This document shows, in pieces, positions 18,098 to 27,084 of a stretch of DNA of 64,000 nt. Positions within the stretch are counted from its first letter, which is position 1, and every line of letters begins with the position of its first letter. The position numbers and the translations under genes were made by a program. The notes beneath the pieces are model-generated. The model did not search any database. It worked only from the letters and a program-made list of their open reading frames with translations, and was not told where the DNA came from. The stretch is from UBA1930 sp943368475 (GTDB taxonomy: Bacteria > Bacteroidota > Bacteroidia > Chitinophagales > Chitinophagaceae). The stretch lies in the NCBI GenBank assembly GCA_943368475.1, contig CALRLF020000009.1, positions 1 to 64,000 on the forward strand. Direction: 5' to 3'.

Positions 18098-18472
18098 ATG
18101 AAAAAAATGCTATTCATTTTTTCAGCCATTTCCATAAGCATAATTTGGCTGGGATGTCAGTACAAAAAAGAAGCTATTGCTTATCCAACACCTGTAACTT
18201 GCGATACTTCAGTTGTAAAATACAGCACCGATATTGTGCCCATTTTACAAGCCAATTGTTACAGTTGTCATTCTAATGCCAATGCAAACAGTTTTGGTGG
18301 TGGCAATAAGTTAGAAGGCTATAGTAATATTTTGCCTTATGCCCAGTTTGGAAGTTTAGTAAACGCCATTACCCGTACAGTAAATTCTATGCCTAAAGGC
18401 TCTCCAAAAATGTCGGATTGCAATATTGCCAAAATTCGTACCTGGGTACGCAATGGTTATCCAAACAATTAA
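18098..18472 (+). CDS. small lipoprotein with a single c-type haem motif
   Basis: 124 residues. A lipoprotein signal ends at WLGC (Cys20). The haem-attachment motif CYSCH lies at residues 54-58 after DIVPILQAN, and MPKGSPKM offers a likely axial Met. The ending KIRTWVRNGYPNN is typical of Bacteroidota single-haem lipoproteins. It probably carries electrons or senses redox state at the periplasmic side of the envelope. It sits between the OB-fold and YceI genes with 6-bp and 23-bp gaps. Confidence 0.85.
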   Translation: MKKMLFIFSAISISIIWLGCQYKKEAIAYPTPVTCDTSVVKYSTDIVPILQANCYSCHSNANANSFGGGNKLEGYSNILPYAQFGSLVNAITRTVNSMPKGSPKMSDCNIAKIRTWVRNGYPNN

Positions 18473-18495
18473 TTCAACTATAAAAAATCAATCAA

Positions 18496-19029
18496 ATGAA
18501 AAAAATATTGCTTTGTTTATTAGTAGTAGCATCAATAGCTGCAACAGCACAGGCACAAAAAGTGTATCAAACAAAATCAGGTAAAATCAAATTCTTTTCT
18601 ACAACACCTGTAGAAGATATTGAGGCCATTAATAACCAAACCGATGCTAAATTGGCTACCAATGGGCAAATGGTTTTTATGGTATTAATTAAAGGATTTA
18701 AGTTCGATAATGCATTAATGCAGGAACATTTTAACAGCGATGGGTATATGGAAAGTAGCAAGTTTCCCAAAGCCGTTTTCATGGGTAATATTGTTGATTT
18801 AAAAGCTGTTGACTTTACAAAGGATGGCTCTTACAAAGTATCAGTGAAAGGAAATCTAGAAATACATGGTGTTAAAAAAGAAGTAATTGTTCCTGGTACT
18901 ATAGAAATCAAAGGCGGAAAACTAACTTCTAAAAGTGTATTTAAAGTAAAAATTGCCGATTATGGCGTTAAAGGTCATGCAAAAGTTGCTAAAGAAATAG
19001 AAGTAACAGTAGATTGTAAATACGATTAA
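18496..19029 (+). CDS. YceI-family periplasmic protein
   Basis: 177 residues: a signal peptide (MKKILLCLLVVASIAATAQA) followed by one YceI-like domain. The opening VYQTKSGKIKFFSTTPVEDIE, in two parts here, matches the C-terminal domain of the protein at 16385. Later motifs are MVFMVLIKGFKFDNALMQEH and LEIHGVKKEVIVPGTIE. YceI proteins form a lipocalin-like barrel that binds long polyisoprenoids or amide lipids. It is 11 bp from the DUF5777 gene and is probably translated from the same mRNA. Confidence 0.88.
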   Translation: MKKILLCLLVVASIAATAQAQKVYQTKSGKIKFFSTTPVEDIEAINNQTDAKLATNGQMVFMVLIKGFKFDNALMQEHFNSDGYMESSKFPKAVFMGNIVDLKAVDFTKDGSYKVSVKGNLEIHGVKKEVIVPGTIEIKGGKLTSKSVFKVKIADYGVKGHAKVAKEIEVTVDCKYD

Positions 19030-19040
19030 ACAACCCTTAT

Positions 19041-19964
19041 ATGAAACATTTTTTCTCTAAAACAATAATTTGCCTTTTTCTAGTGTTAACTGCAAATGCA
19101 GTAAAAGCTCAGGAAGTCGATTTGTTTAAACAAGCCGATGAAGAAGCTAAAAAGAAAGATGCAGAAACAACCGAAATTGTAACTGCTTCTTTTAAAGGTA
19201 CCAGAGTTATTAATGGTCACTCAGTAGAAACTACTAAACGTGGTGTTTTGGATTTTCAAATCCGTCATCGATTTGGATTTGTAAACTCAGGTTTATACGA
19301 TTTTTTTGGATTGGATAATGCTACAGAACGTATGAGCTTCGATTATGGCATTACCGATAAATTGGCTGTAGGCATCGGTCGAAGTACTTTCCAAAAACAA
19401 ATGGATGGATTTGTAAAATACCGTTTATTACGCCAAACAACTGGGCATAAAGTAATGCCCATTTCTGTAACTTTATTGGCTTCGGGCATTGTAAAAACCA
19501 TCAAAAATACCGATCCAACAAAACCATTAACGGGTACCGATAAAACTGCTTATGCTTATCAGGCCATTATTGCACGTAAGTTTAATAACAACACAACTTT
19601 GCAATTAATGCCAACATTGGTGCATTACAATTTAGTTCCCAAAGCAACCGATCCCAACGATATGTTTTCTCTTGGCATTGGTGCAAGACAAAAAATAAGT
19701 CGTCGTTTAGCGTTAACTGCCGAATATTATCATCAATTCAACAAATTCGATGGGTACAACAGTTCATTGGCTCTAGGTGTAGATATTGAAACTGGTGGTC
19801 ACGTTTTTCAGTTGCATTTTACCAACTCAACGGGCATGACAGAGCCCACTTTTATCCACGAAACAACTGGCGATTTTTTTAAAGGCGATATTCATTTTGG
19901 TTTCAACATTTCCCGTGCATTTACCCTAGTTAAAAATAAAGGAAGCCGAACATCAATTAAATAG
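19041..19964 (+). CDS. DUF5777-family outer-membrane beta-barrel protein
   Basis: 307 residues with a signal peptide ending VKAQ. The motifs VVKAQEVDLFKQ, then LDFQIRHRFGFVNSGLYDFF and RMSFDYGITDKLAVGIGRS, match the DUF5777 barrel family as I remember it. Alternating beta strands run to the C-terminus (HFGFNISRAFTL). These barrels recur beside YceI and cytochrome genes in Bacteroidota, suggesting one envelope electron- or lipid-related module. It is the last gene of the cluster; a strong bidirectional terminator follows. Confidence 0.82.
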   Translation: MKHFFSKTIICLFLVLTANAVKAQEVDLFKQADEEAKKKDAETTEIVTASFKGTRVINGHSVETTKRGVLDFQIRHRFGFVNSGLYDFFGLDNATERMSFDYGITDKLAVGIGRSTFQKQMDGFVKYRLLRQTTGHKVMPISVTLLASGIVKTIKNTDPTKPLTGTDKTAYAYQAIIARKFNNNTTLQLMPTLVHYNLVPKATDPNDMFSLGIGARQKISRRLALTAEYYHQFNKFDGYNSSLALGVDIETGGHVFQLHFTNSTGMTEPTFIHETTGDFFKGDIHFGFNISRAFTLVKNKGSRTSIK

Positions 19965-20038
19965 TTAACAGGAATCTAAAATAAAATTTGTCGCCTTCAA
20001 TCGACACAATATTTCAATATAAAATTCTAAATATGAAG

Positions 20039-20084
20039 AGCAAAAGAAGAAAAATTGCCAAACAGCAGTTTTTCTTCTTTTGCT
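20039..20084. terminator. bidirectional terminator between convergent genes
   Basis: Perfect 16-bp arms AGCAAAAGAAGAAAAA (20039-20054) and TTTTTCTTCTTTTGCT (20069-20084) enclose a 14-nt loop. They lie between the DUF5777 gene (+) and the oxidoreductase gene (-). The arms are purine-only on one strand and pyrimidine-rich on the other. Confidence 0.75.
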
Positions 20085-20134
20085 AATAGTTGAAATCTTT
20101 TCAGGTAACAATACCTTTCTTTTGTAAGAAAATA

Positions 20135-21139
20135 TTATTTCAATTTTATAACAGCCTTCCCTTTTGCACGGCCTGTTTCAACATAAGCCATAGCGTCATT
20201 AGTTTGCTCAAACTGAAACACTTTATCTACAACAGGGCTAATAATTCCTGCTTCAATTAACTTAGCGATTTTATTTAATTGGTTGCCTTCTGCTCTCATA
20301 AAAAGGAATTGAAATTTTACGCCTAACTTTTCTGCTTTTTTCTTTATTCCTGAACTTAAAAGTTTGGTTACAAATTTTAAATGCCAAGCCAAACCAAGTT
20401 GTGCTGCAAATTCTTGAGTTGGTGGTCCAACTAGCGAAATAACTTGCCCACCTGACTTTAAAATACGAAGCGATTTTTCTAATATTTTAGTATCCTTATT
20501 GCTGTGCAATACCAAATCATAATCGCTTAATATATTTTCAAAATCCTCGGTTTTGTAATCAATAATTAAATCTGCACCGAGGCCTTTAACCAATTCAATA
20601 TTTTTTGAGCTTGTTGTAGTTGCAACATAAGCACCTAAATGCTTTGCTAACTGAATAGCAAATGTTCCTACTCCCCCCGAACCTGCTTGAATGAAAACTT
20701 TTTGCCCTTTTTTGATATTTGCATTTTCAACCAATGCCTGCCAAGAAGTTAAACCAACTAAAGGAATAGAAGCAGCTTCCTCCATAGAAAGGTTTTTAGG
20801 TTTTAATGCAACTTCTTTTTCGGCAATTGAAATGTATTCAGCATAAGTGCCCACATGGTGATTGCCTGAACTAGCATAAACTTCATCTCCAACTTTAAAC
20901 TTACTAACTTTTGAACCTGTTTTTAAAACTATTCCCGCCACATCACGTCCTAATACAAAAGGTGGCTTTATAGGTAGAAAAAGTTTGAATTCTCCATTTC
21001 GTATTAGTAAGTCTATGACATTTACACCTACCGAATGTACTTGCACCAATACATCATTTTCTTTTACCACAGGTTCTGCCATCGTTGTTAGATGCAGTTT
21101 TTCTTTTTTTCCGTATCGGTTTACTTGATATGCTTTCAT
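20135..21139 (-). CDS. MDR-family NADP-dependent (quinone) oxidoreductase, copy 1
   Basis: 334 residues. A GroES-like domain with FVLGRDVAGIV and GTYAEYI is followed by a Rossmann domain with IQAGSGGVGTFAIQLAKHLG. It lacks the zinc-ligand cysteines of classical alcohol dehydrogenases, so it resembles quinone or enone reductases. It is the last gene of the leftward HxlR-controlled set (20135-25184) and is paralogous to the one at 23388. Reduction of reactive carbonyls or quinones is inferred. Confidence 0.88.
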   Translation of the reverse strand: MKAYQVNRYGKKEKLHLTTMAEPVVKENDVLVQVHSVGVNVIDLLIRNGEFKLFLPIKPPFVLGRDVAGIVLKTGSKVSKFKVGDEVYASSGNHHVGTYAEYISIAEKEVALKPKNLSMEEAASIPLVGLTSWQALVENANIKKGQKVFIQAGSGGVGTFAIQLAKHLGAYVATTTSSKNIELVKGLGADLIIDYKTEDFENILSDYDLVLHSNKDTKILEKSLRILKSGGQVISLVGPPTQEFAAQLGLAWHLKFVTKLLSSGIKKKAEKLGVKFQFLFMRAEGNQLNKIAKLIEAGIISPVVDKVFQFEQTNDAMAYVETGRAKGKAVIKLK

Positions 21140-21165
21140 TACTTTATTTTTTATTATTATGATAC

Positions 21166-22071
21166 TTATTTAGCAAAAAATGCCAATGCACTTTTTACAA
21201 ATTCTTCGTGATTTTGAAATATGCCGCCATGTCCTGAATTAGGATAAATTACTACGGGTTCAGCATTTGGAAAACGCTTTGCTAAATCATAAGAATTGGG
21301 TGTAGGCACCATCCTATCGTTATCACCATTGGCTATTAAAACAGGATGTTTAAAAACACTCAAATTGGCTGGGGGTTCATGTCCCCAATCTTTAATGGCT
21401 TTAAGTTGCTTTTTCAAAACACTAAGCTTTACTTTCTTATCACGGTTTTCCGTTCTTTCTTTTAATATATTAAGAAAATCTTTTGCTGCTTGCTTACCTA
21501 CTTTATTTTGCGTAAAGAATAAATAAAACTTAGGATCTCTAAATGTGAATAGTCCTTTGAGAATATCTTTATAAGTTAAGCCAACAACAGCACTTACACC
21601 TCCTCCTCCTCTTGGGCCAGTACCTGCAAGAATTATTTTACGAGCCAAAGCTGGCTCTACTAAAAGTAATTCCTGAGTAATAAAACCACCCATCGAAAAC
21701 GCCATAATATCCACTTGGTTATAACCCAAAGCATGAATAAAGGCAATAGCATCTTTTGCCATATCAGCAATACTTGTTCCCTGCTTGCCTGTTGTTGCAC
21801 CAACGCCTCTGTAGTCGAAAGAAATTATTTGACGGTTTGCGGCAATTGCATCCATAATTCTTGGGTCGCAATTATCGAGGTTTGCCGTTAAGTGGTTAAA
21901 GTATACAACTGGTATATCTCCTTCTTTGCCATAAGAGCGGTAAGCGAATTTTACACCGTTGGTTTCTACGAATTTGGTCGGCACTGTTGCATAAGTATAG
22001 TTACCACTTTGTGCAATTGATGTTGTCATTTTTAGAATTATTAAAATCGTTAGGAAAAAAGTATTTTTCAT
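21166..22071 (-). CDS. secreted alpha/beta-fold hydrolase
   Basis: 301 residues. A hydrophobic N-terminus (about 1-20, MKNTFFLTILIILKMTTSIAQ) looks like a signal peptide. The nucleophile elbow is FSMGGF, the Asp region is NGDNDRMV, and the His is in NSGHGGIF. It may be a haloperoxidase/esterase-type enzyme. Its start overlaps the stop of the next upstream gene by 4 nt (22068-22071), indicating translational coupling. It is paralogous in fold to that gene, but only this copy has an export signal. Confidence 0.85.
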   Translation of the reverse strand: MKNTFFLTILIILKMTTSIAQSGNYTYATVPTKFVETNGVKFAYRSYGKEGDIPVVYFNHLTANLDNCDPRIMDAIAANRQIISFDYRGVGATTGKQGTSIADMAKDAIAFIHALGYNQVDIMAFSMGGFITQELLLVEPALARKIILAGTGPRGGGGVSAVVGLTYKDILKGLFTFRDPKFYLFFTQNKVGKQAAKDFLNILKERTENRDKKVKLSVLKKQLKAIKDWGHEPPANLSVFKHPVLIANGDNDRMVPTPNSYDLAKRFPNAEPVVIYPNSGHGGIFQNHEEFVKSALAFFAK

Positions 22072-22916
22072 TTTTTGATAGTATCGTTAATAAATGTTTT
22101 GATGTATGTTGTGCTTAATTCAGGGTATTGGTAATGTGGTGCATGACCTGCTGCATTAAAAATAATGTGCTGTAATGTTGGAGCTTTTTTCAATAAGGGA
22201 AACCAATTTTCTACGGCAAAAGAAATATCATTATCGCCAGAGATTGCCAATACAGGAGTTTGCAATGTTTTATAAACTTCACGGAAATTGTCTTTATCCT
22301 CTGATAGTTGTTTTGATATTGCAAAATAACGTTGGAATAATTCTGCTGTAGCTGGTACTTTTGATTGGTCTAATCTTTGGGCAATACGTTGTAAAGAAGC
22401 GATTGCTGCCAATCGGCTTTTTTCTGATTTAGGCTCAAAAAATAGCGTTATTATATCTTCGGCATCATAATCTGGTTTCAATGCTTTTTCTAAGAAAAGC
22501 GGCGAAAGTGCTGTTTCATTTTTGCCCATTGGGTTACTACCAATTACAATTGTACCAAGCACTCTTGCTGGATTTAGAAATGTAGTGTATTGTGCAATCA
22601 ATCCACCATAAGACCAGCCTCCAACAAAGAATTTATCAATTTTAAGATAGTCTGCTATTTTTACTACTTCAGCAGCCACGAGATGTAAATCAAGTGGTAA
22701 TTCACCTTCAGAATATCCAATTCCTGAATAGTCGAAAGTAATTACTGTATTGTTTTCGGCTAATAAATCAAGGAAAAGTGGGTCCCAAGTATCTAATGTC
22801 CCTCTAAAACGGTTTGCTAAAATTAATGGCGTGCCGTTACCTATTTTACGGTAAGCTATTTGTTTGTTGTCAATATTGGCGTATTGAGTTTCTGTTGTTA
22901 ATGCATCGTTTGTCAT
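22068..22916 (-). CDS. cytoplasmic alpha/beta-fold hydrolase
   Basis: 282 residues with no signal peptide. The nucleophile elbow is GGWSYGG, the acid region is SGDNDISF, and the catalytic His is in AAGHAPHYQYP. The oxyanion region near ANRFRGTLDTWDP resembles carboxylesterase or non-haem peroxidase-like hydrolases. It overlaps the secreted hydrolase gene by 4 nt. It belongs to the leftward set probably controlled by the HxlR operator at 25212-25273; the substrate is unknown. Confidence 0.87.
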   Translation of the reverse strand: MTNDALTTETQYANIDNKQIAYRKIGNGTPLILANRFRGTLDTWDPLFLDLLAENNTVITFDYSGIGYSEGELPLDLHLVAAEVVKIADYLKIDKFFVGGWSYGGLIAQYTTFLNPARVLGTIVIGSNPMGKNETALSPLFLEKALKPDYDAEDIITLFFEPKSEKSRLAAIASLQRIAQRLDQSKVPATAELFQRYFAISKQLSEDKDNFREVYKTLQTPVLAISGDNDISFAVENWFPLLKKAPTLQHIIFNAAGHAPHYQYPELSTTYIKTFINDTIKK

Positions 22917-22993
22917 TTATCTAATATTTTGGTTATCTGATGATATTTTATTAATTTTTGTCAATTGGTTTTAAAATGTTTCCATTCAAAAGA

Positions 22994-23377
22994 TTACTTT
23001 TCAGAAGCACTTAGGTGTTTTATGCCAATGAACATGGCAACAATTATGAAAACTTCAATTACTATGGGAGGCAACATTTCGCTGGTATAACCATCAGCTA
23101 CTATACTATAAGTTCTGCAAACAAGTATCACTGTTGTAATTAATAGTGTGGCTTGATACCAAGTTTTATTTTTAGTTAATAAACCCATAAGTAGCATTAG
23201 AACCATACTAAGAATTGTTCCACTTATGACTGCTCTAAATGTATTCATGGCTAAAACACCTTTTAGCTCAAGACCATATAATGGGGCCATTTCATTAGGG
23301 ACAAACAAATCTTTCAGTCCTAAAAACAAGGCTATTGCTATGCACAGTATTAAAAGAATATAATTTAGTATTTTCAT
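22994..23377 (-). CDS. DUF4345-like four-helix membrane protein
   Basis: 127 residues with four hydrophobic segments (about 3-22, 45-65, 72-90, 100-120). NEMAPLYGLELKG and AMNTFRAVISGTIL are typical of DUF4345-like small membrane proteins by recollection. Its function is unknown. It is 10 bp downstream of the oxidoreductase at 23388, so it is very probably in the same operon. Confidence 0.65.
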   Translation of the reverse strand: MKILNYILLILCIAIALFLGLKDLFVPNEMAPLYGLELKGVLAMNTFRAVISGTILSMVLMLLMGLLTKNKTWYQATLLITTVILVCRTYSIVADGYTSEMLPPIVIEVFIIVAMFIGIKHLSASEK

Positions 23378-23387
23378 TTGATTTTAT

Positions 23388-24335
23388 TTAAAGGTTCATA
23401 ACAATTTTACCAACGGTTCTACCTTTTTCTAAATACAAATGAGCATCGGCCATTTTGTCAAAAGAAAATGTTCTTGAAACGTGTGATTTCAATATTCCAC
23501 TTTCCATTAAATGTGCAAGTTTAGACATGTTTTCGCCTGATGACTGTACAAGTAAAAATGATAAGTTTACATTTTTTGCTTTTGCTTTTTCAAGCTCTTC
23601 ATTAGGCATATTGCTAGTTGTAATTGAGATAATTGTCCCGCCATCTTTTATTACATCTAATGATTTTAAAATAGTATCCCCACCAATGGTATCCAATACA
23701 AAATCAGCTTCTGAAACAATGTCTTGAAAGTTTTCTGCAGTGTAATCTATATGTTGGTCTGCTCCATTTTGCAAAACAAATTCTTTGTTTTTTGCTGATG
23801 AAGTACCAATTACATAAGCACCAAAGTGTTTAGCAATTTGTGTAGCATAATGTCCAACACCTCCCGAAGCTGCATGGATCAACACTTTGTCTCCTTTTTT
23901 TACATTCCCTTTTTCTACCAAGGTTTGCCATGCTGTTAGTGCAGCAAGTGTAGCCGATGCGGCTTCTTGATGTGAAACATTTGTAGGTTTTAAGGTTAAA
24001 TGTGCTGCTGGTACTGCCACATATTCGGCATAAGCATTTCCTTTGCCAGGAAAATTAGCCATCCCAAAAACGGCATCACCAATATTAAAATCGGTTACAT
24101 CTTCACCCACTTCATGTATTATTCCTGACAAATCCCAACCTATAATGGCAGGTCTATCTGCACCAAGAATCCAATTCAGTGCTCCATTATTTGATCTTAC
24201 TTTATAATCAACAGGATTAATACTTACTGAAATTGTTTTTACCAAAACTTCATTACTTTTAATGGTTGGCTTTGCTATATCTACAAATTTTAGATTTTCA
24301 ACACTTCCAGCTTCGTTTAAGATAATTGCTTTCAT
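23388..24335 (-). CDS. MDR-family NADP-dependent oxidoreductase, copy 2
   Basis: 315 residues. GroES-like N-domain with IIGWDLSGII and GNAYAEYVAVP; cofactor domain with IHAASGGVGHYATQIAKHFG and the C-terminal FSFDKMADAHLYLEKGRTVG. Zinc-free quinone-oxidoreductase/enoyl-reductase type. It probably reduces electrophilic enones or quinones with NADPH. Two such paralogues plus an SDR under one HxlR regulator suggest a response to reactive electrophiles. Confidence 0.88.
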   Translation of the reverse strand: MKAIILNEAGSVENLKFVDIAKPTIKSNEVLVKTISVSINPVDYKVRSNNGALNWILGADRPAIIGWDLSGIIHEVGEDVTDFNIGDAVFGMANFPGKGNAYAEYVAVPAAHLTLKPTNVSHQEAASATLAALTAWQTLVEKGNVKKGDKVLIHAASGGVGHYATQIAKHFGAYVIGTSSAKNKEFVLQNGADQHIDYTAENFQDIVSEADFVLDTIGGDTILKSLDVIKDGGTIISITTSNMPNEELEKAKAKNVNLSFLLVQSSGENMSKLAHLMESGILKSHVSRTFSFDKMADAHLYLEKGRTVGKIVMNL

Positions 24336-24383
24336 TTTTTTAATTATTTTCTTTTATTGTTTTTATTATTATATTAATTTCTT

Positions 24384-25184
24384 TTACCCCTTGTTTAATT
24401 GTTTAAGAACATTTTTCTCTAAAATTCCATAAGCAAAATGCTGCAAATTGATTAATGTAGAAGTGCCTTTGCCTACAATGTTTCTGAAATTTGGTTTTTC
24501 AGTTTCTACTACTTTAAGTACTTTATCTGCAACCATCTTTGGATCTTCGGCACTTTTTATAAGTTCAACAGTGAATTTTTCAATCTTAGATCTTAAAGAA
24601 TTGTAGTCTGAAATTTTGTTTGTAGGAGAAGATGAGTTATCCATAATACTTGTTTTGAAAGCTGCTGGCTCAATCATGGCAACATGAATATTAAATTCAT
24701 TCAATTCATATCGTAAAGCTTTATAATAGCCTTCCAAGGCATGTTTAGAAGCTGCATAGTAAGCCGCATTTGGAAATGAAACAAGACCAACTATTGATCC
24801 TACGGTTATAATTTTACCAAATCTTTGTTTTCTAAAATGAGGTAAAATGGCGTTGGTAACTTTGATAGTTCCCCAAAAATTTGTTTCCAATTGTTGTCTT
24901 CCCAGCTCAATAGGTGTTTCTTCTGCAATACCATTCACAAGAAATCCTGCATTATTGATAAGAATATCCAACTTACCAATTTCTTTAAAAAGCCTATCTG
25001 GTAAAGTAGTAATTGATTCATCTGAATCAAGGTCTAAGGCAATCATTTTGAAAGGCACTTTTGATTGTTGTTTTTCGGGATTTCGGCTAGTGCCAATTAC
25101 ATTGTATCCACTTTTATGAAGTTTGTTAGCGATTAACAATCCAAAGCCTGAAGAGGCACCTGTAACTAAAATATTTTTTTTCAT
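24384..25184 (-). CDS. short-chain dehydrogenase/reductase
   Basis: 266 residues of classical SDR. The cofactor loop is TGASSGFG, NNAG appears in LINNAGFLVNG, and the catalytic triad is S/YxxxK (GSIVG and YYAASKHALEG). It probably uses NADP(H). It is the first gene read leftward from the double palindrome and starts 28 nt left of its edge, so the operator would lie in its promoter. The substrate is unknown. Confidence 0.9.
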   Translation of the reverse strand: MKKNILVTGASSGFGLLIANKLHKSGYNVIGTSRNPEKQQSKVPFKMIALDLDSDESITTLPDRLFKEIGKLDILINNAGFLVNGIAEETPIELGRQQLETNFWGTIKVTNAILPHFRKQRFGKIITVGSIVGLVSFPNAAYYAASKHALEGYYKALRYELNEFNIHVAMIEPAAFKTSIMDNSSSPTNKISDYNSLRSKIEKFTVELIKSAEDPKMVADKVLKVVETEKPNFRNIVGKGTSTLINLQHFAYGILEKNVLKQLNKG

Positions 25185-25211
25185 TTTTACCTGTTTTACT
25201 TTTTAATTTGT

Positions 25212-25273
25212 AAATTTACTTGCATATTGCAAGTGCAAACATACAGAATCACTTGCAAAATGCAAGTAAATTT
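25212..25273. promoter_or_regulatory. nested double palindrome, probable HxlR operator
   Basis: Two 17-bp sites, ACTTGCA-TAT-TGCAAGT (25218-25234) and ACTTGCA-AAA-TGCAAGT (25251-25267), have centres 33 bp apart, about three helical turns. The outer AAATTT arms make the whole 62 bp symmetric, with one mismatched pair of positions. It separates the divergent SDR and HxlR genes, the place expected for an autoregulated operator. Confidence 0.8.
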
Positions 25274-25287
25274 AATAAATATTTTTT

Positions 25288-25695
25288 ATGCCTAAGAATA
25301 ATAGAAGGTCAGATTGTCCCGTAAGTTGCTCCCTTGATGTGTGGGGAGACAAGTGGTCGCTGTTGATTATCAGAGATTTAATGTATGTAAAACAATGCAC
25401 CTATGGCCACTTTTTAAAGTCGGCCGAAAGAATTGCAACCAATATTTTGGCTTCTCGGTTGCTGACATTGGAAGAAAATGGCGTCATTGAAAAATTGAGC
25501 CATCCAGACAGCAAGGCAAAAGGTTTGTATAAACTTACCCAAAAAGGAATTGATCTGTTGCCCTTATTGATTGAAATTGGACTATGGTCTGAAAAATATT
25601 ACGACATTAATAAAGACAGAAAAGCAGAACTGAAAGAAGTGAAGAAAAACAAAGAGGAATACATTAAAGAAAAAATAAAAGAGCTAAGAAGTTAA
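25288..25695 (+). CDS. HxlR-family winged-helix regulator (cysteine-bearing)
   Basis: 135 residues. The HxlR core begins CPVSCSLDVWGDKWSLLIIR, with ILASRLLTLEENGVIEKL as the recognition region and YKLTQKGIDLLPLLIEIG after it. Cys10 and Cys14 sit where YodB/HypR-type HxlR members sense quinones or disulfide stress, so thiol-based control is plausible. The start is 14 bp from the palindromic operator. It is divergent from six oxidoreductase, hydrolase and membrane genes that it probably represses. Confidence 0.9.
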   Translation: MPKNNRRSDCPVSCSLDVWGDKWSLLIIRDLMYVKQCTYGHFLKSAERIATNILASRLLTLEENGVIEKLSHPDSKAKGLYKLTQKGIDLLPLLIEIGLWSEKYYDINKDRKAELKEVKKNKEEYIKEKIKELRS

Positions 25696-25747
25696 AATTT
25701 ATACCAAGCTGGCATACCCCTATTAGTTCTTTCCTCCCCACAACAAC

Positions 25748-25782
25748 AAAAGCCATCACAGTAACATGTTATGGCTTTTTTA
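25748..25782 (+). terminator. intrinsic terminator after hxlR-like gene
   Basis: AAAAGCCAT (25748-25756) pairs with ATGGCTTTT before a run of six T residues. Confidence 0.65.
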
Positions 25783-26067
25783 TTTACATTTGCAACCGCA
25801 GGCAGATTTGTTTATTGTTCGGCCTGCAAGTACAGTGTTTTTTAACTGAACTAATAAACGAAAATCATTTCTGCATACACTCCACAGATTGTTTCTCGTT
25901 TACAAGTAAAGTTTTAAGTCCTGAACTTGGTTGAGCGATGATGTAACCAGCAATTGAATTTCTATTAAACACCTGTTGCGTCGCACCCTTCAACGTTCAT
26001 AACAATACTCAACTATTCGTATTTCCACATTTGTGCCTTCGTGCCTTTGTGGTTTAAAATAAAGTAT
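25783..26067. other. intergenic stretch with repeat fragments before metH
   Basis: No open gene is seen. GTTGCGTCGCAC at 25975-25986 recurs at 57172-57183. At about 26025-26052 lies CCACATTTGTGCC...CCTTTGTGG, an inverted-repeat element of the CCACA/TGTGG type like the ones flanking the GxxExxY gene. An in-frame GTG at 26041 that would extend MetH lies inside this element. Confidence 0.4.
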
Positions 26068-27084
26068 ATGGCAGCTATCAAACAAGAACTCGAAAAAAGA
26101 ATTTTAATTATAGATGGTGCAATGGGCACCATGATTCAACGTCATAAATTACAGGAAGCCGATTATCGTGGTGAGCGTTTTAAAGATTGGCATTTAGACG
26201 TTAAAGGCAACAACGATATGCTCAGCATTACCCAACCCGAAATAATCATTGGCATTCACAAACAATATTTAGAAGCTGGAGCTGATATTATTGAAACCAA
26301 TACATTCAGTGCAACCACTATTGCTATGGCCGATTATGACATGCAGGCTTTTGCTTATGAACTAAATGTAGCTTCTGCACAATGTGCCAGAGAAGCCATC
26401 AATCGTTACAACAAAGAAACGGGCAACACCGTTCCAAAATTTGTTGCAGGTGCAATTGGGCCATTGAACAAAACATTGTCTTTATCTCCAGATGTAAACA
26501 ATCCAGGTTTTAGAGCTGTAACTTTTGATGAAGTGGTTACCGCATACACCGAGCAAATCAAAGGCTTAATTGATGGTGGTGTAGATGTAATTTTAATAGA
26601 AACCATCTTCGATACATTGAATGCAAAAGCAGCCATTTATGCAGCCAAACAATTCTTTCGTCAAAACAATGTGGAATTGCCGATAATGATTTCTGGAACC
26701 ATCACTGACGCAAGTGGTAGAACACTCAGTGGACAAACCTTAGAAGCTTTTTATATTTCTGTAAAACATGCCAATCCTTTAAGCATTGGATTGAATTGTG
26801 CATTGGGTGCTCAAGAAATGAGAGGTCATATTGAAGAGTTAAGTGGTATTGCACAATGTTATGTGTCATCTTACCCAAATGCTGGTTTGCCAAATGCTAT
26901 GGGTGAATACGATGAAGCTCCAGAACAAACAGCCTGCTTCTTAGAAGATTGGGCTAAGAATGGCTGGGTAAATATTGTTGGAGGTTGTTGTGGTACTACA
27001 CCAGATCATATAAAACATATTGCTCAACATGTAAAAAATGTAGAGCCGAGAAGGCTTCCGATATTGGAGGCTGAGTTAATATAA
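26068..27084 (+). CDS. metH: methionine synthase, homocysteine-binding part (split MetH)
   Basis: 338 residues from ATG 26068. It corresponds to the N-terminal homocysteine S-methyltransferase barrel of MetH: ILIIDGAMGTMIQRHKL, NTFSATTIA, the first zinc Cys in GLNCALG, and the CC pair in GGCCGTTPDHI. It activates homocysteine thiolate for methylation. The remaining MetH modules are encoded by 27648-30389. The break falls at a natural domain boundary, and split metH occurs in other Bacteroidota, so this is not a frameshift. Confidence 0.92.
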   Translation: MAAIKQELEKRILIIDGAMGTMIQRHKLQEADYRGERFKDWHLDVKGNNDMLSITQPEIIIGIHKQYLEAGADIIETNTFSATTIAMADYDMQAFAYELNVASAQCAREAINRYNKETGNTVPKFVAGAIGPLNKTLSLSPDVNNPGFRAVTFDEVVTAYTEQIKGLIDGGVDVILIETIFDTLNAKAAIYAAKQFFRQNNVELPIMISGTITDASGRTLSGQTLEAFYISVKHANPLSIGLNCALGAQEMRGHIEELSGIAQCYVSSYPNAGLPNAMGEYDEAPEQTACFLEDWAKNGWVNIVGGCCGTTPDHIKHIAQHVKNVEPRRLPILEAELI

